A DNA stretch of 64,000 nt from contig NW_020313044.1 of assembly GCF_003265705.1 (NCBI RefSeq), positions 1,616,107 through 1,680,106 on the forward strand. Direction: 5' to 3'. Position numbers and translations under genes: made by a program. Shown here piece by piece: positions 1 to 36,278 of the stretch. The notes below the pieces were generated by a model that saw nothing but the letters and a program-made list of their open reading frames with translations, was not told the DNA's origin and ran no database searches. Numbering within the stretch: the first letter of the stretch is position 1; each line of letters starts with the position of its first letter. This stretch comes from Callorhinus ursinus (Eukaryota; Chordata; Mammalia; Carnivora; Otariidae).

Positions 1-39
1 GGAGGTTAAGAGAGGCTACAGTTTAAATAGGATGGTTTT

Positions 40-243
40 GGGGGCGCCTGGGTGGCTCAGTCGTTAAGCGTCTGCCTTCAGCTCTGGTCATGATCCCAGG
101 GTCCTGGGATCGAGTCCCGCATCGAGCTCCTTGCTCAGCAGGAAGCCTGCTTCTCCCTCTCCCACTCCCCCTGCTTGTGTTCCCTCTCTCGCTGTGTCTC
201 TCTCTGTCAAATAAATAAGTAAAATCTTAAAAAATAAATAAAT
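40..243 (+). mobile_element. CAN SINE (SINEC)
   Basis: Full-length copy in KDM3B intron, starting GGGCGCCTGGGTGGCTCAG and ending in an AAATAAATA tail. Target duplication AAATAGGATGGTTTT at 25-39 recurs at 244-258 with one mismatch. Confidence 0.92.
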
Positions 244-706
244 AAATAGGATGATTTTAGAAAGTGAGATTTGAGTAAAGACCTGAGGGGGTGAAGGAGT
301 GCTCCACACATTTTTCTGGAGACAAGCATTCCAGGTAGAGGGCACAAAGAGCAACTGTCTCGAGGCTGGAATATTCCTGGTGTGTTTGTGGAGCTAGTGT
401 GGCTAAAAGAGTGGAGATGGGGGAGTTGAGGTCACAGAGTTAACAAAGGGTCCGCATTTTAAAGGAATACACTAAGGGCCTTGGCTTTTGTGCTGAAAGA
501 GAAGTCATTGAAGGTTTTGAGCTGATGAGGGACACTGAGGAATGTTTTAAAGGATTGCTGTAATTGCCTTCTTGAGAATAGATTATATTGAGGCAAAGGT
601 AGGAACACGGAGAAATAAGGAGCCTGTTGGAATTATCCAGGTGAGAAATGATGGTGGCCTAGTGATGGAAGTGATGAGTCTGTTTGGATTAAGGATATAT
701 TTTGAG

Positions 707-908
707 TGGGTCCCTGGGTGGCGCAGTCTGTTAAGTGTCTGCCTTCGGCTCAGGTCGTGATCCCAGGATCCTGAGACCAAGCCTCACGTTTGGCTCCGTG
801 CTTATCAGGGAGCCTGATTCTTCCTCTCCCTCTGCCTGCCGCTCCCCCTGCTTGTGCTCGTGCTCTCTCTCTGTCAAATAAGTAAAAATCTTTAAAAAAA
901 AAAAAAAA
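707..908 (+). mobile_element. CAN SINE
   Basis: Copy with the variant head GGTCCCTGGGTGGCGCAG and an A15 tail. Flanking duplication GGATATATTTTGA / GGATGTATTTTGA at about 693 and 911. Confidence 0.9.
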
Positions 909-1216
909 GGGGGATGTATTTTGAAGGGAGTACTCATGATTTTCTGATGGGTTAAATGAGGAGTATGAAAGAAGGAATGGAGTCAAAGATGATTCTACAG
1001 CTTTGACCTATTACTGATAAGATTTCTCAGGGAAAAGCAGGTTTGGGGACGAAAATGGGAACTTTTAATTTGGGCTTGTTAAATTTGAGATGCCTATTAG
1101 ATTTCTAGATGGAGATGTTGAAAGAGCAGCTGGAAACTCAGCTCTGGAGTTGAGGGGGGAGAGTCCAGGCAGGAGGTTAAAAATTTGAATGTCACCAAGT
1201 ATTTAAAGCTGTGTGT

Positions 1217-1404
1217 TGGGGCGCCTAGGTGGCTCAGTCGGTTAAGTGTCTGTCTTCAGCTCAGGTCATGATCCTAGAATACTGGGATTGAGCCCCATGT
1301 CCAGCTCCCTGCTTGGTGGGGAGCCTGCTTCTCCCTCTCCCACTCCCCCTGCTTGTGTTCTCTCTCTCTCAAATAAATAAATAAAATCTTAAAAAAAAAA
1401 AAAA
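1217..1404 (+). mobile_element. CAN SINE
   Basis: Head GGGGCGCCTAGGTGGCTCAG with a long A tail. Perfect target duplication AAAGCTGTGTGT on both sides (1205-1216 and after the tail). Probably a relatively young insertion. Confidence 0.9.
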
Positions 1405-2400
1405 AAGCTGTGTGTCTACTTGAGATCATGGAAGGAGTCTGGGTGTAGATAGAGAAGAGAAGCATTCCTAGGACCAGTCAATCCTGGTGTTCTCCAACAT
1501 TGAGAGACTGGAAAGGTGAGAAGGAGCTAGTAAAGGAGGTTGAGAAAAAAAAAGCCAGTAAGGTGTCCTGGAAGGCAAGTGAAGAAAGTACTTCCAGGAA
1601 GGAATAATGAACTGCGGCAAATACTGGGGATTCGGTCAGGTCAGATGAGGACTGAAAGTGACCACTGGGTTTAATGGGGGGAATGAGCTTGTCAAAAACA
1701 GTTTTGGTATGTTGGTGAGGGAAAGCCTGGTAGGAGTGAATGAAGAGAAAATAAAAGGGAAGAGGAAGTGGTGACAGTCAGTATAGACAACTCTCAAGAA
1801 ATGCTGCTCTTACAAACAAATAAATGGAGGGTGTGGGATTGAGAGGATTTTTGAGATAGAAATGTTTTAGAGGATTTTTGAGCTAGCAAGTTTAAATACA
1901 AGAATGATTCAGTAGGGGGGAAAACAGATGATGTAGAAAAGAGAATATGTGGTGTGATGCCTATGCAAGAGGGTAGGATGTAGAGCATAGGTGGAGAGAG
2001 AGGTCTTGGCTGGGAGCTAGTTCATTCCTAGCAGCAGCAGGTCAGATGGAACATGGGGCCAGTTGCAGGAAGGCCTGGTAGTATGGTGGAGGGAACTTGT
2101 GGGGCATCTTTTCTCTTCGTATTTTCTCAGTGGAATACATAGCAAGGTCCTCATGGGGAGAATTATACTAGAGGTTAGAAAAGAGATGAAGTTCTGAAAC
2201 AGGCATCTAGGAGCATGAGTGTGCACCAGGAAACTTGTGACTGGGAGGCAACATGAAGGGCTCACCTCACACAGGTAGATATGAATTTCAAGTATGACAC
2301 TGAGCGTGGCTGGTTTCCTCTGGTCACGTTCAGTGGTGTGGGTGCACATGTGGAACAGGAGGATGGACAAACAGAAAGGCATTTCTGAGGACAGCTTTTT

Positions 2401-2590
2401 TTTTTTTTTTAATAGATTTTATTTATTTATTTGTCAGAGTTAGAGCACAAGCAGGGGGAGTGGCAGGCAGAGGGAGAAGCAGGCTCCCTGCTGAGCAAGG
2501 AGCCCGATGCGGGGCTCGATCTCAGGACCCTAGGATCATGACCTGAGCTAAAGGCAGACACTTAACTGACTGAGCCACCCAGGCGTCCCC
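2401..2590 (-). mobile_element. CAN SINE (antisense)
   Basis: T-tract then reverse-complement body ending GAGCCACCCAGGCGTCCCC. Duplication TGAGGACAGC at 2386-2395 and 2591-2600. Confidence 0.92.
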
Positions 2591-2689
2591 TGAGGACAGC
2601 TTTTTAAAGAACGCAGACATACTAATTGTTCACAAGCCTTTCTGCTAGTGCAGAGAATACATACTGTGTTGGTCAAATAGGGTGGAAAT

Positions 2690-2801
2690 GTTTTGGGGTT
2701 TTTCTGTTTTTAAGTATGTCTGCACCCAGTCTGGGGATTGAATTTATAACCCCAAGATCAAGAGTTGGATGCCCTTCCAACTGAGCCAGCCAGGTGCCCT
2801 C
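2690..2801 (-). mobile_element. Old-type CAN SINE (antisense, diverged)
   Basis: Older subfamily with the TAAGTATGTCTGCACCCA wording, ending CTGAGCCAGCCAGGTGCCC. It lacks the pyrimidine-rich middle. It lies about 140 bp upstream of KDM3B exon a. Confidence 0.75.
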
Positions 2802-2939
2802 CAGGGTGAAAATTCTTAATGCACACTGATTGCTTTTAAGTCCCTTTAATGTTTCTAGCTCCTAGGGTTTTCAGTGTGTATTAGTTTGCATGGCTGCTGC
2901 GTTTTACCATGTATTTGACTGTCTACCTTCCTATCTCAG

Positions 2940-28148
<25,209 letters not shown>

Positions 28149-29415
28149 GCGTGGAGAAACTCCAGACTCCCCTGTGAAGCAGGTTTTTCACTCACAACAC
28201 ATACAGGGAACGGCGGGCTTCTCTGTTGGAGCAGAGGCCCTTCACTTGGAGCCAGTGTGGTCAGTATTACAGACTCCAGCCACTCTTTTCTACGCTGCCT
28301 CAACACTGAAGGTTGACACAGGAAAGTTGCACTGTTCACACACACAGTTTCAGACTCCAAGCCGAGGGTTCCACATCCCCATCCTGTGGTCTTTTGGAAT
28401 TCTGAATTGCCGGAACGTTGCTGGGCTTTCCTGCACATTCTCGTGACTTGAGATCCATGGAAACCGGGAATGTGGGCACACCTTTCTTTTCTTTTTTCTC
28501 TCGTGCCTAGTGAAGTGGGAATGTGTTTGGAGGTAGGGGGAATCCCATAACTGGTACAAGTAGGGGGTAATTGCTTAAACATGCCTGGTGGAAGCCTGAC
28601 AGTGTCTCTGCACGTGACCTCTGACACAGCCCATCCCAGGAGACGGGGTGAAGCCATTCCCCACAATCTCTCCCGTGAACACTGGAGTCTTACAGGACCC
28701 AGGGAGAACCCACTGCTTTTCCCAGGAGGCTCCAGGATTAGGAAATGTGTGTATTTAGTGAAAAATAGGTTTGTAGTGAAATAGTTACTATTTCATGAAA
28801 GTAGATATTTTTAGAATTTTTGAAATACCACAGTTGTTTTCCTGGATTATGAGGAAAGGCACATTACATTTAGTCTTCCTTTCGATAAAAATCTTTGAAG
28901 AAATATGATTTTTAGAAATCAACTGCCCATTATAGCACAAAATCAGCCAAAGCAGAATTTAAAAGGATTGGCTTTTTAGGATTCTTTTAGTTTTCTTCCC
29001 CTCCCATCTCAGTCCTTTGTTGAGGGAACAGCCAACTGAGAAGGAACTTTGTCCTGTCTGACCTGTGGTGTGTCCTATGAATATACACACCAGTGACGCA
29101 GGAACCATTTTCACCTATTACCAGCGTTCCCTTGGGACTCCTCTTACACTTCCAAATGCAAAGGAAAGTTTGATTTCCTACATGAGGCTTTTTGGTTTTT
29201 TGGGTTTTTTGTCCAAAAATATTTTCTGCAAAACTTTCCAACTCCGTGGAGTTTTATTAAGAATTTATTTGAAAGTGATGGAACTCATTGGCCCGTAGAT
29301 ACGTTGGAAAATGTATCTGTCTTCTTTCCAGCTGTACGGTAGTGCCCTGCAGGCTTGTTTATATGTTCACAGTTACTTTTTTTTTTTTAATAAAAGTCAT
29401 TTACTGTAGAATACT
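28149..29415 (+). other. KDM3B: KDM3B 3'UTR
   Basis: About 1.27 kb between the TAG and the first canonical AATAAA. The sequence is unique, with no CAN SINE or LINE seen. The first half is GC-balanced and the second AT-rich with T-runs. The cleavage position is inferred from the signal and is good to about 20 bases. Confidence 0.8.
29389..29394 (+). terminator. KDM3B: KDM3B polyadenylation signal AATAAA
   Basis: AATAAA after a T11 tract, followed by AAGTCATTTACTG and a T-rich downstream stretch. It is the first canonical signal in a position consistent with the 3'UTR end. Confidence 0.75.
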
Positions 29416-31130
29416 TTTAATTTCACTTTCTGTATTTTAATTTTGTTGAAGGGCTGATTGGGATTTCCATGTTCTTATTAAAAATCTAACAAATCTGTTT
29501 GGAGTGGACTAAATTCTTCCTGTGCCAGCCGTTCTGAAAAGCGAAAGCAGGTTGAGTGCGGGGTGAAGGTGGAGGATGGTTCATTTTCAGATCTTCATTA
29601 CATTGCTGCTTCCAATTACCCTTTGCTTCCTGAATTGGTGCCTTTTTGAGAGAGGAAAGTGCCAGGTCATTGTGGTTTGTGGGCTTGGGGGGGTGAAGGG
29701 AAAAGGTCACTTGAGTTAGAAGGTGGGAGAAAATATGGGTTTTCCATAGTTTATGATGTGTGCATGGAATGGGAAAGGTGAGGTCTTGACCTTCCTGGGG
29801 CAGTCAGGAATGAGGGGGGTGGCAGATGGCATGAGCAAGGTTTTGGGCCATCGGTGATGGGGTTCCTCAAAGCAGAAGGCCTGGCTGCCCACATAGGAAA
29901 CATTGTGGCCCTGGATCCACCTCAGAGTTGGTGGGGAAAGACCCAAATGGGATTTTTTTTTTTAATCAAGCAGTAATTAAAGTGGCTTGAGCATTGAGGA
30001 CAGACTACATTCCCATTAGAAAAGGCCTTTTGAAGAGGAAGTTGTAAAGAATAGCAAGAGAGGTCATCAGAGGCTGCTTCTCCAGACCCTGTTGGAAAAC
30101 ATCTTCCAAAGTGTTTGAGCCTGGAAATACAATTATCAGGGTGGAAATAGACCATTGTGTGGTTCAAGGATACTGAGTTTGAATAGGACCATAACTGAAA
30201 TACAGAGTCGGAGCGTGTCCTTTCAGCCTGGGTGGGCACGGGTCGAGGCTGTGATCACCAGAAGACTTACACCTCCACTTAAAGAATGCAGAAGCTTTGA
30301 AATGGGACAGGAAAGGAAAGCAATGGGGAGAAAAGGGGGTTGCAGAGGTTGGAGCTTTGTTGCTTTGGTGAAAATCAGGAGGCGGGCTAGCCTACATTCT
30401 GGATATAAATGTCTTCAGAATTAGGGCATACGCTGCTGCCAGTGTTTGCTGATGGGGGTGGAACTGGAGCCCCTGGACCCATCTCCAGCCTAGACGTCAG
30501 GCCTCCAACCCTTCTGTTTAAAGAGGGTCTGCCCCTGGGGTATTCCCCTTGAGAGCATGGGCTCATTCTCCTGCAAAGCTGAGCGAATGACAACCTTAAA
30601 AAAAAAGCATATCAGAGGGGGGAATGGGTTCTCCTTCAACTGGGATGATTGGTGATGGCCAAGAAAGGGGTAAGGTGGACAGGTGCCGCTATACTTGACT
30701 TCAGGAGCTGTTGGGTGGGTGTCTTTACAGGGCCTGGAATGGGGGAGGACAGTTTGCTGGCCAGCAGTTGGGAGAAGTGGCCTGATTAAAGTAGACTTTA
30801 TGGGTTGCATCTTAGCATGACTTAGTGGTTTTGTGACCTTGGCAAATTATTGAACTGCCCTAAGGGCCCCATTTCCTTATCTTCAAAATGAGGATAATTA
30901 TAACCTCTGCCTTATGGAATGGTAGTGAGGATTCAGTGAAATAATGCGGGTAAAGCACTTAACCTCAGGGCCTGGCAGTACGTACTCAGTAAGTCCTAGC
31001 TAGTATTCCTCAGCCTGGTGTGGACAAGGCGGGAGGAGGGCTAGGATGTCAGGATGGAACCTGAAGGCCTGTGAGGACCTCAAACCAGGGCTTGGAATCC
31101 AAGAAAGAGGAACAAGCGATTAGAGGAGGG
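29416..31130 (+). other. KDM3B-REEP2 intergenic spacer
   Basis: Only about 1.7 kb between the KDM3B polyA site and the REEP2 CpG island. It contains one MIR (30800-31010) and no CAN SINE. No ORF with gene-like features. Confidence 0.7.
30800..31010 (+). mobile_element. MIR
   Basis: ACTTAGTGGTTTTGTGACCTTGG, CCATTTCCTTATCTTCAAAATG and GGGCCTGGCAGTACGTACTCAGTAAG follow MIR order. Confidence 0.75.
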
Positions 31131-31134
31131 CAGG

Positions 31135-31530
31135 GCGCTGAGGGTCAAAGGCGCATGCCCGGTGATAGCAGGTGCAGGGGGGCGCGCCGCCGCCGCCGCG
31201 GCCGCCGCCGCCGGGGCCTCCCCTTTAAGAGCCGCCGCCGCCGCCCACGGCCCGCCGCTGCGGCAGGAACCTCCCCTTTAACCGCGGCTGCTCGGCGCTC
31301 CGCGGCCCCCGCGGCGGCTGCTGCTGCTGCGGCTGCTGCTGCTTCTGCAGCTCCTGCTGCCGCCGCGGTCGCTCGACCTCCGGCACCTGCATCCTCGGCC
31401 GCGGGCCGGGTCCTCCCCGCCCCGCGCCCCGCCCGGCCCCGCCATGGTGTCCTGGATCATCTCTCGCCTGGTGGTGTGAGTGCGGCGGTGGCGGGGCGCG
31501 GCCGGCTGGGAGGGGGATGGGGAATAGATG
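31135..31530 (+). promoter_or_regulatory. REEP2: REEP2 CpG island and promoter / 5'UTR
   Basis: Dense CpG and GCC repeats directly upstream of and across the REEP2 start codon. Two identical CCTCCCCTTTAA motifs (31217-31228 and 31270-31281) could act as TATA-like/Sp-family elements, and a CTG/GCN-repeat tract follows at 31317-31365. The exact transcription start cannot be fixed from sequence alone. Confidence 0.75.
31444..31475 (+). CDS. REEP2: REEP2 coding exon 1
   Basis: Encodes [10 protein letters not shown] plus two bases of the next Val. Donor GTGAGT. ATG context GCCATGGTG is a strong Kozak site. Confidence 0.96.
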
Positions 31531-34500
31531 GGGGGTGAGGGGTGCTGAAGCCCTGGATGGACCGCTCCGGGGCCTCGTACAACAGAGTCAACTAAAGGCA
31601 CATCGTCCCTATTTGGGGTCCCCGGAGACAAGACATGGGGTGTAGGACCCAGGACCGGAGGGGGGAATATTAGAAGAGCCATAGCACGGCCGGCTTCTCA
31701 CACCTTTTATTTTTGATTTTCCTGTTCCTTCGCCTTCTTTCGCCCTCCTTCACCCTAGGGCTGGGCAGCATGGCCTGATTTATGAGGGGAGATGGCATGT
31801 CCCCTCCCCCACCCAGCAGATCCCCGGTGGAGGGGCAACTCAGACCTGGGCCCTCATCTCCCTTCGAGGATAGGGCTAATGGAAGAGTGGAGAGCGAGGC
31901 AGGGCCTCGTCATTCCATAGCTTAGGGCCATAGCTAGCAGCCTTGGCTGCCTTCCTCTTCCACTCTCAGGACACCGGAGTTGAGGGCACATTCTCTGGAG
32001 GCCCCCTCCCCCGGGGTGGACATCTGGGTACTGGGAAGCAGAGATGCTTGGAAGACAAAGTGTGGGAGGTAACTGGGAGAGGACGTGTGTGTTCAGCCTG
32101 GATTTGTGAAAAGCCACAGAGGGGACACCGTTAGGTGGCCTTCATTCCAGGCTGCCAGCCGCATTGTGGAGCTATGCCCCCCCACCCCGGCCCCAGGAGG
32201 GAAGCCTGCTCCCACACCCCACACTTTGTCCTTGAGGATTCCACCCTCCCACCCCCTCTCCACAGGTCAGTTGGGAAGTATCCTGCCTCTGTGAGGCAGG
32301 TCCCTGTGAGCACAGGCAATACCCACACACTGTCAAGGAGCTGGGCCCGGCAGCGGCTCTGCATGGGCCTCAGCCCACCCCTGCCCCGGCTGGGACCCTG
32401 CCCCTCAGCCATCACTGTGGGGGGACTGACACACCAGGATTCCCTCCCTCTTGCCTTCTTCCCTTCAGTGCTGTTACGTGCTTGTGTTCTGGCTCCCTCT
32501 AGACCCACGAGGGTCTCCCTTCTTCCTCCCCCATCCCATCCAGGAAATCCTGGGGCCTCATACCTCCCGGTGGCCTTCAGGGTGGCTGTTCTCTCTTACC
32601 TGGATGAGTTCCCTGGGGGCATCATTCCTCTTATTCACTCACCTGTGTCCTGTATGTGGTCTCTAATGGGATCACTACCAGGTTGGACTCCAGCCAGGGC
32701 CTCAAGCCCAGCGCCCTCCCCCCGCCACTGAGCTTGGTCCCAAGGCTGCTTACATGAGATAATAAACCTTTTTGCCCTTCTAGGGCCTCCTGCCCCTGTG
32801 CCCTCTGGTCCCCAGGTCCCCAGGGCCACAGCGGTGCCTCTGACTGCCACAGAGTGCCCTGTTAGACGGTGTCACATTCCCTTACAGGCCTGGCCCTACC
32901 CAGCCCGGCTCTGAGACAGGGAAGTAGAGGTTAGGGGCAGATGGGTATGAATGAGCACTGTATCCATAGAAGGAAGACACCTGTGGCGGTGACCAGACCC
33001 CTCCCGCTCCCCATGATATGTTTATGCATAACCAACGATCATGGCTAAAGAGACCACATTGGACCCTCTGGCCTCTGGGTCTTTCTTCACCTAAGGGCCT
33101 GGAGAAAACCGGAACGATAAAGGGGAAAAGGCATCACCCTTACCATCTGGGGGCCTCCGTGCTTGTGTATTCCGAGGCTGAACTACTTTGACCATAACCA
33201 CTGATCTGAGTTCATCAGTCCAGCTGATGTGGCACTCTGGAGTTCTGTCCTTCCCTTACCTACCCAGGGACTGACTGATGCAGAGCTGGGAGGGAGAGGC
33301 CACTGCTCTTGGCCGAGGGGACCAGTAACCCTGCCTGCCTCCCTAGGCTCATCTTTGGCACCTTGTACCCAGCCTATTCTTCCTACAAGGCCGTGAAGAC
33401 AAAAAACGTGAAGGAATATGTGAGTTTGTGACACTTCATCTCCCACCCAACCCACATGGCAGAGATAGGGGAGGACCGTGGGTCACGTTACAGACAGGAG
33501 TGACTTTGTACCGATGCCTCAGCACTAATGAGACCCTGCTTCCAGAAGGTTCCTTTGTGTTCCTTTCCCCCAGCCCCGGTGGGATCCACAGACAAAGTTG
33601 AGATCCTGAGTGTCCCTCACCATAGCTGGCAAGTGGACACAGGCTCCTGGGTGTTCCCCTGAGGCCCCAGCTAACACTTGCCCTCTGTGCCTTCAGGTGA
33701 AATGGATGATGTACTGGATCGTCTTTGCTTTCTTCACTACAGCTGAGACACTCACGGATATCGTGCTTTCCTGGTGAGGTCCAGCATCCTTACCCTGCAC
33801 CCCAGGGCCCGGGGTTTAGACTCTCTACCCCACCAGCCAAACCAAAGATTGAGAGCTGGTGTGGAGTCTCCCCACAGTTCCATGGGGTCCTGAATGTCCA
33901 CCCTTCTCCACACAGGCCTGACTTGATCAGTAGAACGAGAGACATAGCCCCCACCTTTCTTTCTGGTGGCAGCCAAAGCACCACCATAGAATTCAGGCAG
34001 CCTGCTTCTGCCAGACTTGCTGTGTGACCTTGGGCAGGTTACAGCTTTGTAGGTCTCAGTTTCCCTGTTGGTAGAATAGGATTCAATCTTACAAACTTTC
34101 GAGGCTGGTATTTCGAAGCACTACTAGACTATGTTACGAGCACTTGGAGGACAGAGAATGTCTTAATTGCTATATGTATATTTACAGCAGGAGCTCAAAA
34201 CATGTTTATCGGGTGAGCACACGCCTCTTGGAAGAGAGGAGTAACACAACATAGAACATCGTAGGACGAAGAGAGGACAGTTTTATGGAGAAGTAGAGGA
34301 CAAAAGATGATTGCCTTTGTAGATTGTAAGGGCCAGTGGCCTTTGAGAAAAACAGTTGTAGTAGAAGTTGAGTGGGGTCAGATTAGGAAAGAATAATGGG
34401 TTAGAAATTGAGGACAGCGAGCATAGATGCTTCTCGACACAAACAAAGGAAAACGCTTTGTGAGGAAGTAGGAGATGTGAAGGAGTCTGTGGCCTGAGGA

Positions 34501-36278
34501 GAAGGAGCGGGGGAATGGAGAGCAATGCTTAAAAGCAAGAGGCATGTCATGACAGCAAGGGATGGGAGTCTTCCTCATGGGGGGAGGGCACGAAGAGAAG
34601 GGGGTGAGGACCCAGGAGTGGACCCAGGACAGAGGAGTAGGAATCTTCTGTCAGAGTAAGAGGCCTGGAACTCCAAGAATGAAGTGTGCAGAGAGCCACT
34701 GCCGAGGGGGATTCCTGCTGGGGGCACTTCTCACCCGTCCCACTTGCAGTCTCAGCCGAGCCTCCCATTCGCCTGCAGATGAGAAATGCCCGGTCGCCCG
34801 AGCCCCGTGGGGACCCCAGTGCACTAAGGGGTGGGGGCCAGCTAGGGCCTTGCAGGGGGTCAGCTCACCCCCTGACTCCCCATCCCAGGCTCTGCCACTC
34901 ACCTCTGTCCCACCAACAGGTTCCCCTTCTACTTTGAGCTCAAGATCGCCTTTGTGATATGGCTTCTGTCCCCTTACACCAAGGGCTCCAGCGTGCTCTA
35001 CCGCAAGTTCGTGCACCCGACACTGTCCAACAAGGAGAAGGTTTGCCCCCACTCTCGGCTGACTTCCTTCCCTGCCCCAGGCCGAGGCAGCCCAGCGCCT
35101 GCAGCCGTGTGCATTCCTGGCTCTCCCTGTGGGTGCCCAGAACCTGAAGAGATCTGGCAGGGCCCTGGCCTCCTGGAGCAGGCCGTGCCTTTGCCCAGGT
35201 GTGAACAAGGGCAGGGCAGGGCCTGGCCAGTGGGGCCTACCCCTCACCTCCTGCTCCTTCCCCTCCAACCCCTCAGGAGATCGACGAGTACATCACACAG
35301 GCCCGAGACAAGAGCTATGAGACCATGATGAGGGTGGGCAAGAGGGGCCTGAACCTGGCCGCCAATGCCGCGGTCACAGCCGCTGCCAAGGTGAGATGGG
35401 GGGCAGACCCGGGCTCCCAGGACCCCACCTTGCTCGTTTCATGCCCCTGGCCAAGCCCCTTTGCGTCTACCCTGTCCTTGGGGCTGTGATGGTTTGGGGC
35501 TTGTGCAACTCAGGGGTGCGGGCCTGGCTCTACCAGCCCCCGGCTATGTGATTCCCTCTCCGGGCCAGTGTCCTCATCTGTGGAAACGGCAGGTGCGGCC
35601 CCAGCCTGTCAGTGCTGCTGTGGGATGGGGTGAGGACAATGTGGGGAAAGCTGCGCGTGCTCCCTGGTGACCTCTATCTCCACCCCGCCCCTTCCTCCGG
35701 TTCTCCCGGTGCGTGGTGGTGACCCTAGGGCCAGGGGGTGCTCTCAGAGAAGCTGCGGAGCTTCAGCATGCAGGACCTGACCCTGATCCGGGACGAGGAT
35801 GCACTGCCCCTGCAGGGGCCTGACAGCCGGCTCCGCCCCAGCCCCGGCAGCCTCCTGGACACCATTGAGGACTTAGGTACAGGCAGGGCCCTGGGCTGGG
35901 CACAGGGAGGTCAGGGGGTACGTACCATGAGGACATGGAGGCCAGGTGGGAGAGCCACCAGACCTCTGTTCTCCTTTGCTCCCCCAAAGCAGGAGATGAT
36001 CCTGCCCTGAGTTTAAGGTCTAGCATGAACCAGGCAGATCCCCGGACAGAAACCTCTGAAGACGATATGGGAGACAAGGCCCCTAAGCGGGTCAAACCGG
36101 TCAAAAAAGTGCCCAAAACTGAGGTGAGAGCCCAGGCCAGAGCTTGGGGACAGGGGGAGGGGATGTGAGCCTCGGCTGAGCCCTCTGACTTCCTCCCTCC
36201 TTCCTACAGCCGCTGGCTTCCAAGACACTGAAGACCCGGCCCAAGAAGAAGACCTCTGGCGGGGGTGACTTGGCTTGA
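31444..36278 (+). CDS. REEP2: REEP2, receptor expression-enhancing protein 2 (254 aa, complete)
   Basis: Integral ER membrane protein of the TB2/DP1/HVA22 (REEP1-4) family. It shapes ER tubules, links ER to microtubules and promotes trafficking of some GPCRs; in humans, variants cause hereditary spastic paraplegia (SPG72). Eight coding exons: 31444-31475, 33347-33419, 33697-33773, 34920-35040, 35277-35390, 35729-35876, 35993-36123, 36210-36278. All junctions are GT-AG and in frame. Two hydrophobic hairpin segments lie at residues ~1-22 and ~36-60. They are followed by the family signature [12 protein letters not shown] and by [20 protein letters not shown]. The C-terminus is Lys-rich ([12 protein letters not shown]) and likely cytosolic. 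The start ATG has a CCGCCATGG Kozak context. The C-terminal GGGDLA differs from the GGGDSA I recall for human. Ubiquitous REEP1 homology in exons 1-5 makes the family certain; the exon 6-8 tail identifies REEP2. Confidence 0.98.
31476..33346 (+). other. REEP2: REEP2 intron 1
   Basis: 1.87 kb, GC-rich, no SINE or LINE seen. It contains several open frames that are by-products of high GC; none has gene-like features. Confidence 0.6.
33347..33419 (+). CDS. REEP2: REEP2 coding exon 2
   Basis: Encodes [20 protein letters not shown] and VKEY, finishing the first membrane hairpin. Donor GTGAGT. Confidence 0.97.
33697..33773 (+). CDS. REEP2: REEP2 coding exon 3
   Basis: Encodes [20 protein letters not shown] and DIVLS, the second hydrophobic segment. 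The Trp codon is split with exon 4. Donor GTGAGG. Confidence 0.97.
33774..34919 (+). other. REEP2: REEP2 intron 3
   Basis: 1.15 kb with a MIR at 34005-34145. The 34210-34560 stretch is AT-richer and unassigned. Confidence 0.6.
34005..34145 (+). mobile_element. MIR
   Basis: TTGCTGTGTGACCTTGGGCAG and GGTCTCAGTTTCCCTGTTGG are MIR core wording. Confidence 0.72.
34920..35040 (+). CDS. REEP2: REEP2 coding exon 4
   Basis: Encodes [20 protein letters not shown] then [20 protein letters not shown], the most conserved part of the TB2/DP1 domain. Donor GTTTGC is weak. Confidence 0.97.
35277..35390 (+). CDS. REEP2: REEP2 coding exon 5
   Basis: Encodes [20 protein letters not shown] through NAAVTAAAK, an amphipathic helix region. 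Acceptor CCCTCAG, donor GTGAGA. Confidence 0.96.
35729..35876 (+). CDS. REEP2: REEP2 coding exon 6
   Basis: Encodes [20 protein letters not shown] through [12 protein letters not shown]. The LRSFSMQDL stretch is shared with REEP1. Acceptor GACCCTAG, donor GTACAG. Confidence 0.95.
35993..36123 (+). CDS. REEP2: REEP2 coding exon 7
   Basis: Encodes [20 protein letters not shown] through KVPKTE, an acidic then basic cytosolic tail. The acceptor is AAAGCAG; using it keeps the frame. Donor GTGAGA. Confidence 0.94.
36210..36278 (+). CDS. REEP2: REEP2 coding exon 8, stop TGA
   Basis: Encodes [22 protein letters not shown] and TGA at 36276-36278. Acceptor CCTACAG. Confidence 0.95.
   Translation, partial: PLASKTLKTRPKKKTSGGGDLA

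Larger units (their letters stand above)
250..2395 (+). repeat. Ancient dispersed repeat, interrupted by SINEs
   Basis: The blocks 250-690, 912-1210 and 1408-2395 read as consecutive parts of one long, diverged mammalian interspersed repeat that I recognise by wording (CATTCCAG...GGGCA, TTTGAGATGCCTATTAGA, TAGACAACTCT) but cannot name. Three CAN SINEs split it. I saw no coding exon in these blocks. Confidence 0.5.

Noticed and set aside
40..150. tRNA-Lys-like sequence in SINE heads
   Set aside because: tRNA-derived SINE promoter region, repeated dozens of times with mutations; not a functional tRNA gene.
31071..31538. 155-codon open frame over the REEP2 start
   Set aside because: Overlaps REEP2 exon 1 in another frame, and its Ala/Arg runs come from the GCC repeats of the CpG island.
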